Below, one piece after another: positions 1 to 8,198 of a DNA stretch of 64,000 nucleotides. The position numbers were made by a program, and so were the translations under genes. Below the pieces are notes generated by a model. That model did no database searches. It was not told where the DNA came from and worked only from the letters and a program-made list of their open reading frames with translations. Source of the DNA: an uncultured Marinobacter sp. (GTDB lineage: Bacteria > Pseudomonadota > Gammaproteobacteria > Pseudomonadales > Oleiphilaceae); NCBI RefSeq assembly GCF_947488835.1, contig NZ_CANLBK010000002.1, forward strand, positions 372,001-436,000. The letters are read 5' to 3'. How positions within the stretch are numbered: position 1 is the first letter of the stretch; every line of letters begins with the position of its first letter.

Positions 1-74
1 GCGGGTGCGCTGGGGTTAAGGCCAAAAAGATTGTTCCGGGTAGCGGTCAGAGCGTGACTGGTTGCGATGCCCAT
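1..74 (-). CDS. Start of an unidentified gene, cut by the left edge
   Basis: Only the first 24 codons lie in the window. On the minus strand an ATG at 74 is preceded at 81-87 by a strong AAGGAGT ribosome-binding site, and the frame stays open to the edge (it begins MGIATSHALTATRNN). The gene is divergent from the MocR-type regulator at 305, the usual layout for a MocR protein and its target, so this is probably the regulated gene. Too little is visible to name a family, and no membrane segment or signal peptide is evident in the visible part. Confidence 0.6.
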   Translation of the reverse strand, partial: MGIATSHALTATRNNLFGLNPSAP

Positions 75-185
75 GATGAAACTCCTTCTTCTGATTTGCG
101 ATGTTGTTATTGTCTTCCTGAACTGACAGCCATAACAGATTCAGATAATCTGTTTTTGAACCGGCACAGAGCTAAATATTGTCGG

Positions 186-219
186 TCTGTACCGGTCGAT
201 TTTCCGGGTATCTGTACCG
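186..219. promoter_or_regulatory. Tandem direct repeat, candidate MocR operator
   Basis: TCTGTACCG occurs at 186-194 and again at 211-219, in the same orientation and 25 bp apart, within the divergent intergenic region of 75-304. MocR/GabR proteins are known to bind direct repeats in such positions. The repeat is seen directly; the link to the regulator is inference. Confidence 0.45.
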
Positions 220-304
220 TTCCGGTTCGGTGCGGATCTGTTGCAATGGGCATGCTGGCTGCTCGAATGGGCAAATGATTTCTTGAAAGGGTGAGGTGGG
301 CAGT

Positions 305-1717
305 ATGGGAGCTCTATACAACCAGGTGGCAGACAGGCTTCAGTCGCTGATTCAGGATGGTGTCTACCGTGATGGAGACCGCTTGCCGGGCGTGAGGGTG
401 TTGAGCAAACAGTACGAAGTGAGTATTTCAACTGTGTTGCAAGCGCACCAAACACTCGAAGCTCGCGGCTACCTGCAGGCCCGGGAACGCAGTGGCTATT
501 TTGTTCGCTTGCCTGCAGTCGATGCCCCGGAGCCTGTAATGGGCAGGCTCAGGATTCGCCCGGCGCCGGTAACAGCCCGTGAAATGACGCTGGAGCTGTG
601 CGCTGATGAGCAAAATCGCATGGTGCCGCTGTCATCTGCTATCCCTCACGCCGACTTTCTGCCGCTACGACAGATTCAGCAGAGTACGATTTGGGCGGCA
701 CGGCGGGGCCTTGAGACACTGGATTACGCGTTTCCCGGAAAAACATCATTCCGCAGGCAGATTGCGCAGCGCATGGCGACGATTGGTGTTCCGGTTACAC
801 CGGATGATGTGCTCGTTACCAACGGCGCTCAGGAGGCCATCATTCTGGGCTTGCGTGCCGTGACTCAACCGGGGGATATAGTGGCGGTTGAGTCGCCTTC
901 GTTCCCGGGTATTCTTCAGGCTTTGGAAGTCGTAGGGTTGCGGGCGATGGAAATCCCGACCCACCCATCCGATGGGCTTAGCCTTGAAGGCTTGCAGTTA
1001 GCCCTGGAACAGTGGCCGCTGAAAGCCTGTGTAGTGGTGTGCAATCACAGCAACCCCATGGGCGCGCGGATGCCGGACGAACGAAAAAAACAGTTGGTGT
1101 CTATGCTTGCTGCCGCTGGCGTGCCGTTGATAGAAGATGATATTTACGGAGATCTTTATCACTCCGGCGAGCGCCCAAAGCCTGCGAAAGCCTTTGATCG
1201 CACAGACAATGTTATCTACTGCAACTCGTTTTCCAAAACCATTTCGCCGGGGTTGAGGCTAGGCTGGATGTTGCCTGGGCGGTACATGGCCGGAGCTCGG
1301 CAGCAGAAGTATTTTTCCAATCTGGCGACGTCTTCAATTCCGCAATTGGCAGTGGCGCACTTTCTGGAGCAGGGTGGATACGATCGTTATCTGCGTTCTG
1401 CCCGTCAACATTATCGGGAAACCACGGAGCGAATGAGAGCTGCGGTGGCGCGGTCATTTCCTGTGGGAACTGCGGTCAGCAGGCCGCAAGGCGGCTTTGT
1501 ACTCTGGGTGCAGTTGCCGGAAGGCATTTCAGGCACTCGGCTTTATCACCGGGCCCGGGCGGAGAATATAAACGTGGCTCCGGGCCTGATGTTTTCCATA
1601 TCAGACAAATTTGAATCTTGCCTGCGGCTGAACGGCGGCAATCCCTGGAATGAGCGCATCGACCAGGCAATTGCCAGGCTGGGCGCGCTTGCCCATGAGG
1701 AGCTAGCGCAGATTTGA
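305..1717 (+). CDS. MocR/GabR-family PLP-dependent transcriptional regulator
   Basis: Chimeric regulator of 470 residues. Residues about 5-70 form a GntR-type winged helix-turn-helix (LYNQVADRLQSLIQDG, then PGVRVLSKQYEVS). The rest is a fold-type I aminotransferase-like domain with the PLP lysine in SFSKTISPGLRLGW at about Lys311. Such proteins bind PLP, often with an amine or amino-acid effector, and control a divergent metabolic or transport gene. I chose ATG 305 because GAGGTGGG lies at good spacing before it; GTG 296 is an in-frame alternative adding three residues. It is divergent from the truncated gene at 1-74, and its 3' end overlaps the convergent response regulator by 15 bp. The effector cannot be read from sequence. 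Confidence 0.9.
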   Translation: MGALYNQVADRLQSLIQDGVYRDGDRLPGVRVLSKQYEVSISTVLQAHQTLEARGYLQARERSGYFVRLPAVDAPEPVMGRLRIRPAPVTAREMTLELCADEQNRMVPLSSAIPHADFLPLRQIQQSTIWAARRGLETLDYAFPGKTSFRRQIAQRMATIGVPVTPDDVLVTNGAQEAIILGLRAVTQPGDIVAVESPSFPGILQALEVVGLRAMEIPTHPSDGLSLEGLQLALEQWPLKACVVVCNHSNPMGARMPDERKKQLVSMLAAAGVPLIEDDIYGDLYHSGERPKPAKAFDRTDNVIYCNSFSKTISPGLRLGWMLPGRYMAGARQQKYFSNLATSSIPQLAVAHFLEQGGYDRYLRSARQHYRETTERMRAAVARSFPVGTAVSRPQGGFVLWVQLPEGISGTRLYHRARAENINVAPGLMFSISDKFESCLRLNGGNPWNERIDQAIARLGALAHEELAQI

Positions 1718-2347
1718 TGGATCAAGCAGGCCAGCGGTGATGGCTATGCCCGTTACATCGGGCAGCCGCTCCGCACCCAGTCGCTTCATTACACGGGCCC
1801 GGTAAAGGTCGATGGTCTTCACACTGACACCCAGTTGGTCAGCAATTTCGCGGCTGGTGTAGCCTTGGGCCATAGGCAGGAATACATCACGCTCTCGGCG
1901 TGTAAGCGTCGAAATGATCGCATCAGAGCGTTCGTCGCCCAGCTGCGGCTGACTGGATTGATGATGAGCTTCCAATGCCTGCTGCACGCTGTCGAGCAGT
2001 AGCTGCTCGTTGAATGGTTTCTCGATAAAATCAAAGGCGCCGGATTTGAACGCCCGCACCACAATGGGCACATCCGCATGGCCAGACACGAAAATAATTG
2101 GTAGCTCAATGCCGCGTTTTTGCAGTTCTTCCTGAACGTTCAGCCCGCCGAGCCCCGGCATGCGCACATCCAGCACCACGCAGCCGCCCCGGTTATCGCC
2201 CAACGCATCCAGAAACTTGCGCCCGTCGCTGTACGCTTGCACCTTCAGGCCAACCGACTCCAGCAACCACTGGGTGGATTCCAGCATGCCGGCGTCATCA
2301 TCAACTACGTAAACGGTGGAGTTATCCGGGGCGGATTCGTTACTCAT
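1703..2347 (-). CDS. FixJ-family response regulator
   Basis: Two-domain regulator of 214 residues. The N-terminal receiver has the acidic pocket VVDDD, phospho-acceptor Asp60 (CVVLDVRMPG) and conserved Lys110 (EKPF). The C-terminal LuxR/FixJ helix-turn-helix contains LTRRERDVF and SREIADQLGVSVKTIDLYRARVM. It should act as a DNA-binding transcription factor activated by phosphorylation. Its start overlaps the end of the histidine kinase at 2340 by 8 bp, so the two are translationally coupled and are surely partners. The divergent acyl-CoA ligase at 4006 is the obvious candidate target. The ATG at 2347 is unambiguous. Confidence 0.92.
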   Translation of the reverse strand: MSNESAPDNSTVYVVDDDAGMLESTQWLLESVGLKVQAYSDGRKFLDALGDNRGGCVVLDVRMPGLGGLNVQEELQKRGIELPIIFVSGHADVPIVVRAFKSGAFDFIEKPFNEQLLLDSVQQALEAHHQSSQPQLGDERSDAIISTLTRRERDVFLPMAQGYTSREIADQLGVSVKTIDLYRARVMKRLGAERLPDVTGIAITAGLLDPSNLR

Positions 2348-3827
2348 CGGAAGCAGTCTCCGGGCTGTGGGTTCGTTTGTTAGCGGGTGTTGCCGGGAAG
2401 CGGCAGATCAGGGTAAGGCCACCGGTTGAAGCTGGGCGGGCATCCAGAAAGCCGCCAAAGCCTTCAATAATGGAGCGGCTCATGGAAAGCCCCAGCCCAA
2501 GCCCCTGGGGCTTGCTGGTGTAAAACGGCTGAAACATCTGCCTGATTTCCTGATCATTCAGGCCTGGCCCTTCATCCGTGACTTCAATCAGCGTTTCATC
2601 GTCGCTGTTTGTGGATATAGAGAGCGTCAGGCGGGAATCTGTGGTGGTTGCTTCAGCGGCGCGCGCTTCTACATTTGCCTCCATACCGTTACGGATCAGG
2701 TTAATCAGTACCTGCTCCAGCAATACCTGGTCTGCAATGATTGTTGGCTTGCTGTCAGCCGGGGTGCAGATTATCTCTACAACGTATTTATCAGCCTCCC
2801 ACTGGCAGAGCTGGGCTACCTTTGAGAGGGTCTCATTTAGCAGTACTTCGGTGGTGCGATTTCGGCCTTTGCGCAGGAAAGCACGAAGGTGCTTGATCAC
2901 TTCTGATGCCCGGTTGGCATGATGGATGATTTTCTCCAGGCCATCGTCGACACGCTCAAAATGTTCAGGATGTGTGCTGGCGCTTTTCAGGTAGCGCTGA
3001 CTGGCACTGGCAAAGTTAACGATGGTCGCCAAAGGCTGATTCATTTCGTGGGCAATGCTGGAGGCCAGTTCGCCAAGGGCCGCGAGTCTTGCGGTACGCG
3101 CAAGTTCATCGGCCAGCCTGCGGTTGTTATCCTCGGAGGCAACTCTGGCGGTGATGTCTCTGGATACGCTTACCACCTCAACAACCGCCCCTGTGTAGGT
3201 TTCCCTGATGGCCCGGCTTGCGATTTCGAACCACCGCTTGCTGCCGTCTCGGTGTGTAAGGTCCAGAGTCATAGTGGCGTAGCCGTCATCTCGCAGGCGA
3301 TTGCGGGTCTCCATCAGCTGCCGCATGGCACTATCACTTTGGAAGACGTCCTCCAGTAGCCGGCCTCGAAGCTCTTCCGGCCAGTAGCCGAGGAGGCGCC
3401 ATGAAGCCTGTGTCGCATCGATGAAACGCCCGTCGGGAGCATGTCGCGAGATAAGATCCGTGGTGTTTTCTGTGATCACCCGGTAGAGACGGTTTGACCG
3501 GATGGCTTGATCCCGATTAAGGATTTCGGTCGTGGCATCTCTGCCACGAGCCAATACCTCGGCGGTTTTCAGGCAGGGGATAAACGTCCATATGAGGATA
3601 GTGTCGTTGATGCGAGTCTCGACATCCTCAATTGCCCGAGCTTGTGTTAGCGCAGCGGTAACCAGTGCCTGAACATTTGTTGGGAGGATGCCTGACGGTT
3701 GGGTCAGGTCATTCTTCACCCACAATGTTTCTGCGGCGAGATTGCTGTGCAACGTGTTGGCAGAGCTATCGAGTATCAGGCCGGGTTGCGGATCTGCATC
3801 GGGCAAGCTAAAGCTCATAGTAGTCAT
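2340..3827 (-). CDS. PAS-domain sensor histidine kinase (FixL/DctB-like)
   Basis: Sensor of 495 residues. Residues 1-105 are a weakly conserved PAS-like input region. A clear PAS/PAC domain lies at about 113-230 (RLYRVITENTTDLISRHAPDG to SVSRDITARV). The dimerization domain carries the phospho-acceptor His260 in SIAHEMNQPLAT, and the HATPase domain shows NLIRNGMEA and DEGPGLND. No membrane segment is evident, so it is probably cytoplasmic. The HEMNQPL signature is typical of the FixL/DctB/TodS class that pairs with FixJ regulators, as here. An ATG at 3818 is an equally plausible start. No haem-ligand signature was verified, so the signal is unknown. Confidence 0.9.
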   Translation of the reverse strand: MTTMSFSLPDADPQPGLILDSSANTLHSNLAAETLWVKNDLTQPSGILPTNVQALVTAALTQARAIEDVETRINDTILIWTFIPCLKTAEVLARGRDATTEILNRDQAIRSNRLYRVITENTTDLISRHAPDGRFIDATQASWRLLGYWPEELRGRLLEDVFQSDSAMRQLMETRNRLRDDGYATMTLDLTHRDGSKRWFEIASRAIRETYTGAVVEVVSVSRDITARVASEDNNRRLADELARTARLAALGELASSIAHEMNQPLATIVNFASASQRYLKSASTHPEHFERVDDGLEKIIHHANRASEVIKHLRAFLRKGRNRTTEVLLNETLSKVAQLCQWEADKYVVEIICTPADSKPTIIADQVLLEQVLINLIRNGMEANVEARAAEATTTDSRLTLSISTNSDDETLIEVTDEGPGLNDQEIRQMFQPFYTSKPQGLGLGLSMSRSIIEGFGGFLDARPASTGGLTLICRFPATPANKRTHSPETASDE

Positions 3828-3854
3828 CGACTTAATCGCATTAGAATGTCTTAT

Positions 3855-3925
3855 GGTATTTGTACTATAATACCTTGGTGTAATTTATAGTATTATTTCT
3901 ATTAAATATGATTCTCACTATAATA
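3855..3925. promoter_or_regulatory. AT-rich repeats in divergent promoter region
   Basis: The 178-bp gap between the kinase and the acyl-CoA ligase is much richer in A and T than its surroundings. It holds an inverted repeat GGTATT-N8-AATACC at 3855-3874. ACTATAATA occurs at 3864-3872 and again at 3917-3925, 53 bp apart (about five helical turns), with a looser inverted copy at 3883-3891. These could be binding sites for the adjacent FixJ-type regulator, but similarity to -10 elements makes chance or promoter duplication possible. Confidence 0.35.
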
Positions 3926-4005
3926 AATCATAGCTACTCTTAACCACTCTAGCGGCTTTTCTAAATACGACACAAGAACAAAAGGCTCACAAAGAGGAAC
4001 ACCCC

Positions 4006-5634
4006 ATGACCTCGATCTTCGATCAGGGCCTTGCGCCCCTTGATGCCAATTACGCTGTTCAATCCCCGATTGATTTTATCGAACGCACGGCAAGCGTCTA
4101 CCCGGACTACCCCTCTATTATTCACGGAGCTGTTCGCTATAACTGGGCACAGACCTACGACCGTTCACGGCGTCTTGCATCTGCGTTAACAGGGCGAGGC
4201 ATCAAGCGGGGAGACACTGTGGCGGCCATGCTGCCGAATATTCCCGCCATGGTGGAATGTCATTTTGGGGTGCCCATGATGGGCGCGGTTCTGAATACGT
4301 TGAACGTGCGCCTGGATGCAGAAGCTATTGCTTTCATGCTTGAGCACGGCGAAGCCAAGGTGGTGATTGCCGACCGCGAATTTGGTGAGGTAGTTCGCGA
4401 TGCGGTGAGCCGTCTGGAAAACAAGCCACTGATTGTTGATGTGGATGATCCGGAATACGGCGAAGGGGTTCAGGTCAGCGATCTGGACTATGAAGCCTTT
4501 CTGCAGGAGGGTGACCCAGAGTTTCAGTGGAGCTTCCCGGACAACGAATGGGACGCTATTTCACTGAATTACACCTCCGGCACCACCGGCAACCCCAAGG
4601 GTGTGGTTTATCACCATCGCGGCGCATACATCAACGCGCTGGGTAACCAGGCTGTTTGGTCCATGGGGATGCACCCTGTGTATCTGTGGACGCTGCCGAT
4701 GTTTCACTGTAACGGCTGGTGTTTCCCCTGGACAATTACCGCCATGGCGGGCACGCACGTCTGCTTGCGCCGGGTAGATCCGGAAAAGATTCTGCAGCTG
4801 ATCAAAGAGCATCAGGTTACGCACATGTGCGGCGCGCCGATTGTTCTGAACGCATTGCTGAACGTTCCGCCTGAATCGAAGGCAGGCATTGATCACGAAG
4901 TTCGCTCCATGATTGCAGGTGCTGCGCCACCGGCCCAGGTGATTGGTGCCGTTGAAGAAATGGGCATCAAGGTGACCCACGTGTATGGCCTGACAGAAGT
5001 GTATGGCCCGGTAACCGTGTGTGCATGGAAATCCGATTGGGATGAACTACCGTTGCACGATCGGGCCAAAATCAAAGCCCGCCAGGGTGTGCGCTATCAC
5101 ACTCTCGCCGGCACCATGGTGGGCGATCCGAATACCATGAAAGCGGTGCCCAAAGATGGCAAAACCGTGGGTGAGATCTTCCTGCGCGGTAATACCGTTA
5201 TGAAAGGCTACCTGAAGAATCCCAAGGCTACCGAGGAAGCATTCCGTGGCGGCTGGTTCCATACCGGGGATCTGGCTGTTTGGCACGAAGACGGCTACAT
5301 GGAAATCAAGGATCGCCTGAAGGACATCATCATCTCTGGCGGTGAGAACATATCCACCATAGAAGTTGAAGACACTCTGTACCGGCACCCGGATGTTCTC
5401 GAAGCGGCTGTGGTGGCGCGTCCGGATGAGAAGTGGGGGGAGACTCCCTGTGCTTTTGTAACCCTCAAACCGGAAGCAGGTGATGTGAGCGAGGAAGACA
5501 TTATCCATTTCTGCCGCGAGCACCTGGCTCGCTTCAAAGTACCCAAAACCGTCATTTTCTCGGAGTTGCCCAAGACATCCACGGGCAAGATCCAGAAGTT
5601 CCTGTTAAGGGATCAAGCCAAAGAGTTGAACTGA
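4006..5634 (+). CDS. Acyl-CoA synthetase (AMP-forming), medium-chain/DmdB-AlkK type
   Basis: Adenylate-forming ligase of 542 residues, a normal length for the family. It should activate a carboxylic acid to its CoA thioester using ATP. The P-loop motif YTSGTTGNPKG starts at Tyr189. The YGLTEVYGP adenylate motif, the GWFHTGDLA/DRLKDIIISGGENIS hinge and the catalytic C-terminal lysine in TSTGKIQKFLLR are all present. The overall pattern resembles AlkK medium-chain ligases and DmdB-type methylmercaptopropionate-CoA ligases; sequence inspection alone does not decide the substrate. It is divergent from the FixL/FixJ-like pair and followed by a permease 98 bp downstream, suggesting a sensed, imported and activated organic acid. 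AAAGAGGA precedes the ATG. Confidence 0.9.
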   Translation: MTSIFDQGLAPLDANYAVQSPIDFIERTASVYPDYPSIIHGAVRYNWAQTYDRSRRLASALTGRGIKRGDTVAAMLPNIPAMVECHFGVPMMGAVLNTLNVRLDAEAIAFMLEHGEAKVVIADREFGEVVRDAVSRLENKPLIVDVDDPEYGEGVQVSDLDYEAFLQEGDPEFQWSFPDNEWDAISLNYTSGTTGNPKGVVYHHRGAYINALGNQAVWSMGMHPVYLWTLPMFHCNGWCFPWTITAMAGTHVCLRRVDPEKILQLIKEHQVTHMCGAPIVLNALLNVPPESKAGIDHEVRSMIAGAAPPAQVIGAVEEMGIKVTHVYGLTEVYGPVTVCAWKSDWDELPLHDRAKIKARQGVRYHTLAGTMVGDPNTMKAVPKDGKTVGEIFLRGNTVMKGYLKNPKATEEAFRGGWFHTGDLAVWHEDGYMEIKDRLKDIIISGGENISTIEVEDTLYRHPDVLEAAVVARPDEKWGETPCAFVTLKPEAGDVSEEDIIHFCREHLARFKVPKTVIFSELPKTSTGKIQKFLLRDQAKELN

Positions 5635-5732
5635 CCTCCTGACCGGCAGTGCCGCTCCTGATGCTGCCGGATATTTCTACAAAAACAATACAAAGCATGC
5701 ATGCGTAAATAACGTGTGCGGGAGACCTAGCT

Positions 5733-7109
5733 ATGCAAATGTTTCACCGTAAAACCGGGGAAGAACAGCCCTATTGGCCTGCTGGTCCTTTTAAGGTTCG
5801 CCTACCTTTTGTTCATTACCGCTGGGAATTCGCGGAGATGGTTCAGGCTCTGATCATGTTTGTGGTCAGCTTGGCTATGATTCCTCTGCTGCAGAAATAC
5901 CTGGGTGTTCCCTATGACGTAGCCTTGGCATATGCCGTAATCTGCGGTATCGGTTTTATGCTGCCCGCCCTGTTGGGTGTTCCTCTGGTACCAGGTTGGA
6001 TAACACCGGGCATTCCCGTGGTACTGCTGTTTTTGAGCGACTATGAGCCCGGCCCCGAGGCCATTCAGGCAATGTTCGCTCTGCAGTTCCTTGTGTTTAT
6101 CATCTTCCTTTTCCTTGGCATTACTCGCCTGGGAAGCAAGCTGGTGGATCTGATTCCCCGCTCCATGAAAGGCGGCATTATTATTGGTGCCGGTATTGCG
6201 GCTCTGATGGGAGAAATTGAAGTGGGCGGCCGAGTGGCCAACACGCCAATCTCATTGATTGTTGGTGGCCTTGTTTGTTTGTATTTGATGTTCTCTGTGT
6301 CGTTCAAAGGCTTTGTTGAAACCAACTCCTTCGCCCGTAAAATTGCTAACTACGGCATGGTACCGGGCATGATTGTGGCCATCCTCGTGGGCTTCGCCAC
6401 TGGCGAATACGATGTGCCGAATGTTGAGTGGGGCATTACCAAGCCGGCTTTTAATGAGCTGTGGAACTACCTGCCGTTTACGGTTGGATTCCCCGACCCC
6501 AAAATCTTCCTGTATGCCGTTCCAACGGCGGTTATCGCCTACATTATTGCCTTCGGGGATATCGTCGTCGGGCAGTCCCTGATGAACCGTGTAGACCACC
6601 TTCGTAAAGACGAAGACATCGATAACAGCATCGACCGGGTGCACCTGGTAACCGCCATTCGTAACGGTGGTCATGCGTTCTTTGCGCCATACCCCGGCCT
6701 GGCAGGCCCTATCTGGACAGCTGTAACGGCGACTATGGCTGAGCGTTACAAGTATGGCCGCAACGCGATGGATTCAATCTACAGTGGCGGTGGTACCTTC
6801 TGGATCACTGGTTTTATTGCCCTGTTTATTCTGCCGCTGGTGAGCTTTTTTCAACCCGTACTACCCATTGCGTTGTCCCTGACTCTTTTGCTGACCGGTT
6901 ATATCTGTTTGATGGTTGGTCTGGAGCAATTGGAGAACAATACCGAACGAGGTATTGCCGGCACTATGGGCGTGGTATTGGCGGTCTATGGAGCTGGTTG
7001 GGGCCTTGGCACCGGTGTGGTTCTTTATCTGTTGATTGAGCGAACCAAGCTACTTGGTTTTACCTCAGACCCGGAAGCCCCGGGTGCCACGAAGACCGAT
7101 AAACTCTGA
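5733..7109 (+). CDS. NCS2 (solute carrier 23)-like membrane permease
   Basis: Polytopic membrane protein of 458 residues with about 12 hydrophobic segments, including MVQALIMFVVSLAMIPLL near the N terminus and ALSLTLLLTGYICLMVGL near the C terminus. Conserved polar segments (IPRSMKGGIIIGAGIAALMG, YIIAFGDIVVGQSLMNR) resemble the xanthine/uracil/ascorbate permease fold, but I do not recognise a characterised subfamily. It lies 98 bp after the acyl-CoA ligase in the same direction and ahead of a terminator, so the two probably form one transcription unit and the substrate may be the acid that the ligase activates (inference). GGGAGACC precedes the ATG. Confidence 0.72.
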   Translation: MQMFHRKTGEEQPYWPAGPFKVRLPFVHYRWEFAEMVQALIMFVVSLAMIPLLQKYLGVPYDVALAYAVICGIGFMLPALLGVPLVPGWITPGIPVVLLFLSDYEPGPEAIQAMFALQFLVFIIFLFLGITRLGSKLVDLIPRSMKGGIIIGAGIAALMGEIEVGGRVANTPISLIVGGLVCLYLMFSVSFKGFVETNSFARKIANYGMVPGMIVAILVGFATGEYDVPNVEWGITKPAFNELWNYLPFTVGFPDPKIFLYAVPTAVIAYIIAFGDIVVGQSLMNRVDHLRKDEDIDNSIDRVHLVTAIRNGGHAFFAPYPGLAGPIWTAVTATMAERYKYGRNAMDSIYSGGGTFWITGFIALFILPLVSFFQPVLPIALSLTLLLTGYICLMVGLEQLENNTERGIAGTMGVVLAVYGAGWGLGTGVVLYLLIERTKLLGFTSDPEAPGATKTDKL

Positions 7110-7116
7110 GTGTTTA

Positions 7117-7137
7117 GTCCCTGGTTTTGCCAGGGAC
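7117..7137 (+). other. Stem-loop after permease gene
   Basis: GTCCCTGG (7117-7124) pairs perfectly with CCAGGGAC (7130-7137) around a five-base loop, seven bases after the permease stop. No T-run follows, so it may protect the 3' end or pause polymerase ahead of the terminator at 7164. Confidence 0.5.
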
Positions 7138-7163
7138 CACCAAAAAATGATCTGCAAGACCTT

Positions 7164-7188
7164 GGGAGGCGAAGCGCCTCCCTTTTTT
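7164..7188 (+). terminator. Rho-independent terminator
   Basis: GGGAGGCG at 7164-7171 pairs with CGCCTCCC at 7175-7182, followed directly by six T. It ends the acyl-CoA ligase/permease unit. Confidence 0.9.
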
Positions 7189-7367
7189 GTGTCAGCTTCC
7201 TAACTATCTCTGGTTCCTACTCACTGACGATGTGTCATTTTGTGACAATGTGTCCTTTTTACTGGCGCCACCCTTCCTTCTAGCTCACTCTGGGCATTAG
7301 ACTGATGCTACTGGTGTTTTTTTGTTCAACAGTCAAAAATTATAATAAATAGAAGCAGGAGGCAGTC

Positions 7368-8198
7368 ATGTCCATCAGTTCCACTCCCGAGGGTGTGTCG
7401 GTTAAACCACGGCACCTGCACTTTGATGTCAGTGAAGATTTAAAAACACTTTGGCACGGCGATGATGCATTTCGCACGGCATTCTTCAATGCGTTATCGC
7501 TTCAATTTCCGGATGGTGAGCAGCAGTTCATCAATGCAGTCCGGTTATATCAGGGCAAGATTGACGATCCGAAACTGAAAGCTGAGATCCGTGGATTTAT
7601 TGGTCAGGAAGCACTGCACAGCCGCGAGCACAAAGCTTACAACGAGGACTTGAAAGCACGGGGCTATGACATTGACCGCCTCGATAGCCGTTTCCGCAAG
7701 CACATGGAGTGGGTTGCAAAGCTTTCTCCCAGCAGGCAGCTGGCAGGCACCTGCGGCGCTGAGCATTACACGGCGGTGCTGGCGAATGCCATTCTCAGCC
7801 ACCCCGAGTGGCTGGAAGGAGCAACGCCGGTAATGGCGCAACTCTGGCGCTGGCATGCCATCGAAGAAACCGAGCACAAATCGGTTGCGTTTGATGTTTA
7901 TCGGGAGTGTGTTGGAAATGAGAACCTGAGGCGGTTCATATTTCTGTTCGTGACCTGGAACTTTTTTAAGTACACCTTTTTGAATACTTGCAGCTTGTTG
8001 AAAACCGACGGCAAGCTCTGGAGCCTTCGCACCTGGATGGGTGGGCTCAATTTCTTGTGGGGAAAGCCTGGAATTTTGCGCCAGTGTATGCCGGAATTTC
8101 TGGCCTATTTTCGCAAAGGTTTCCATCCCTGGCAGCAAGATAACAGGGCACTTTTGGAGAGAAACCTCGGGGAACTGAAAGCAGGAGATTTGGTGTGA
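7368..8198 (+). CDS. Metal-dependent hydrolase-like protein (PF10118 family)
   Basis: Protein of 276 residues. The helical core has two Glu/His motifs typical of a ferritin-like di-iron site: GQEALHSREHKAYN (about residues 80-93) and WHAIEETEHKSVAFDVY (about 163-179). The family is annotated as predicted metal-dependent hydrolase, but its biochemical reaction is poorly defined, so the name should be taken loosely. AGGAGG precedes the ATG at ideal spacing. Its stop overlaps the DegV start as GTGA, so the two are translationally coupled; a role in lipid or fatty-acid handling is inferred from that partner. A TGTCA-N5-TGACA palindrome lies upstream at 7233-7247. Confidence 0.8.
   Translation: MSISSTPEGVSVKPRHLHFDVSEDLKTLWHGDDAFRTAFFNALSLQFPDGEQQFINAVRLYQGKIDDPKLKAEIRGFIGQEALHSREHKAYNEDLKARGYDIDRLDSRFRKHMEWVAKLSPSRQLAGTCGAEHYTAVLANAILSHPEWLEGATPVMAQLWRWHAIEETEHKSVAFDVYRECVGNENLRRFIFLFVTWNFFKYTFLNTCSLLKTDGKLWSLRTWMGGLNFLWGKPGILRQCMPEFLAYFRKGFHPWQQDNRALLERNLGELKAGDLV

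Noticed and set aside
5643..5670. Inverted repeat CCGGCAG/CTGCCGG after the acyl-CoA ligase as a terminator
   Set aside because: No T-run follows and the loop is 14 bases; it may be a pause or an mRNA end structure, but a terminator is not supported.
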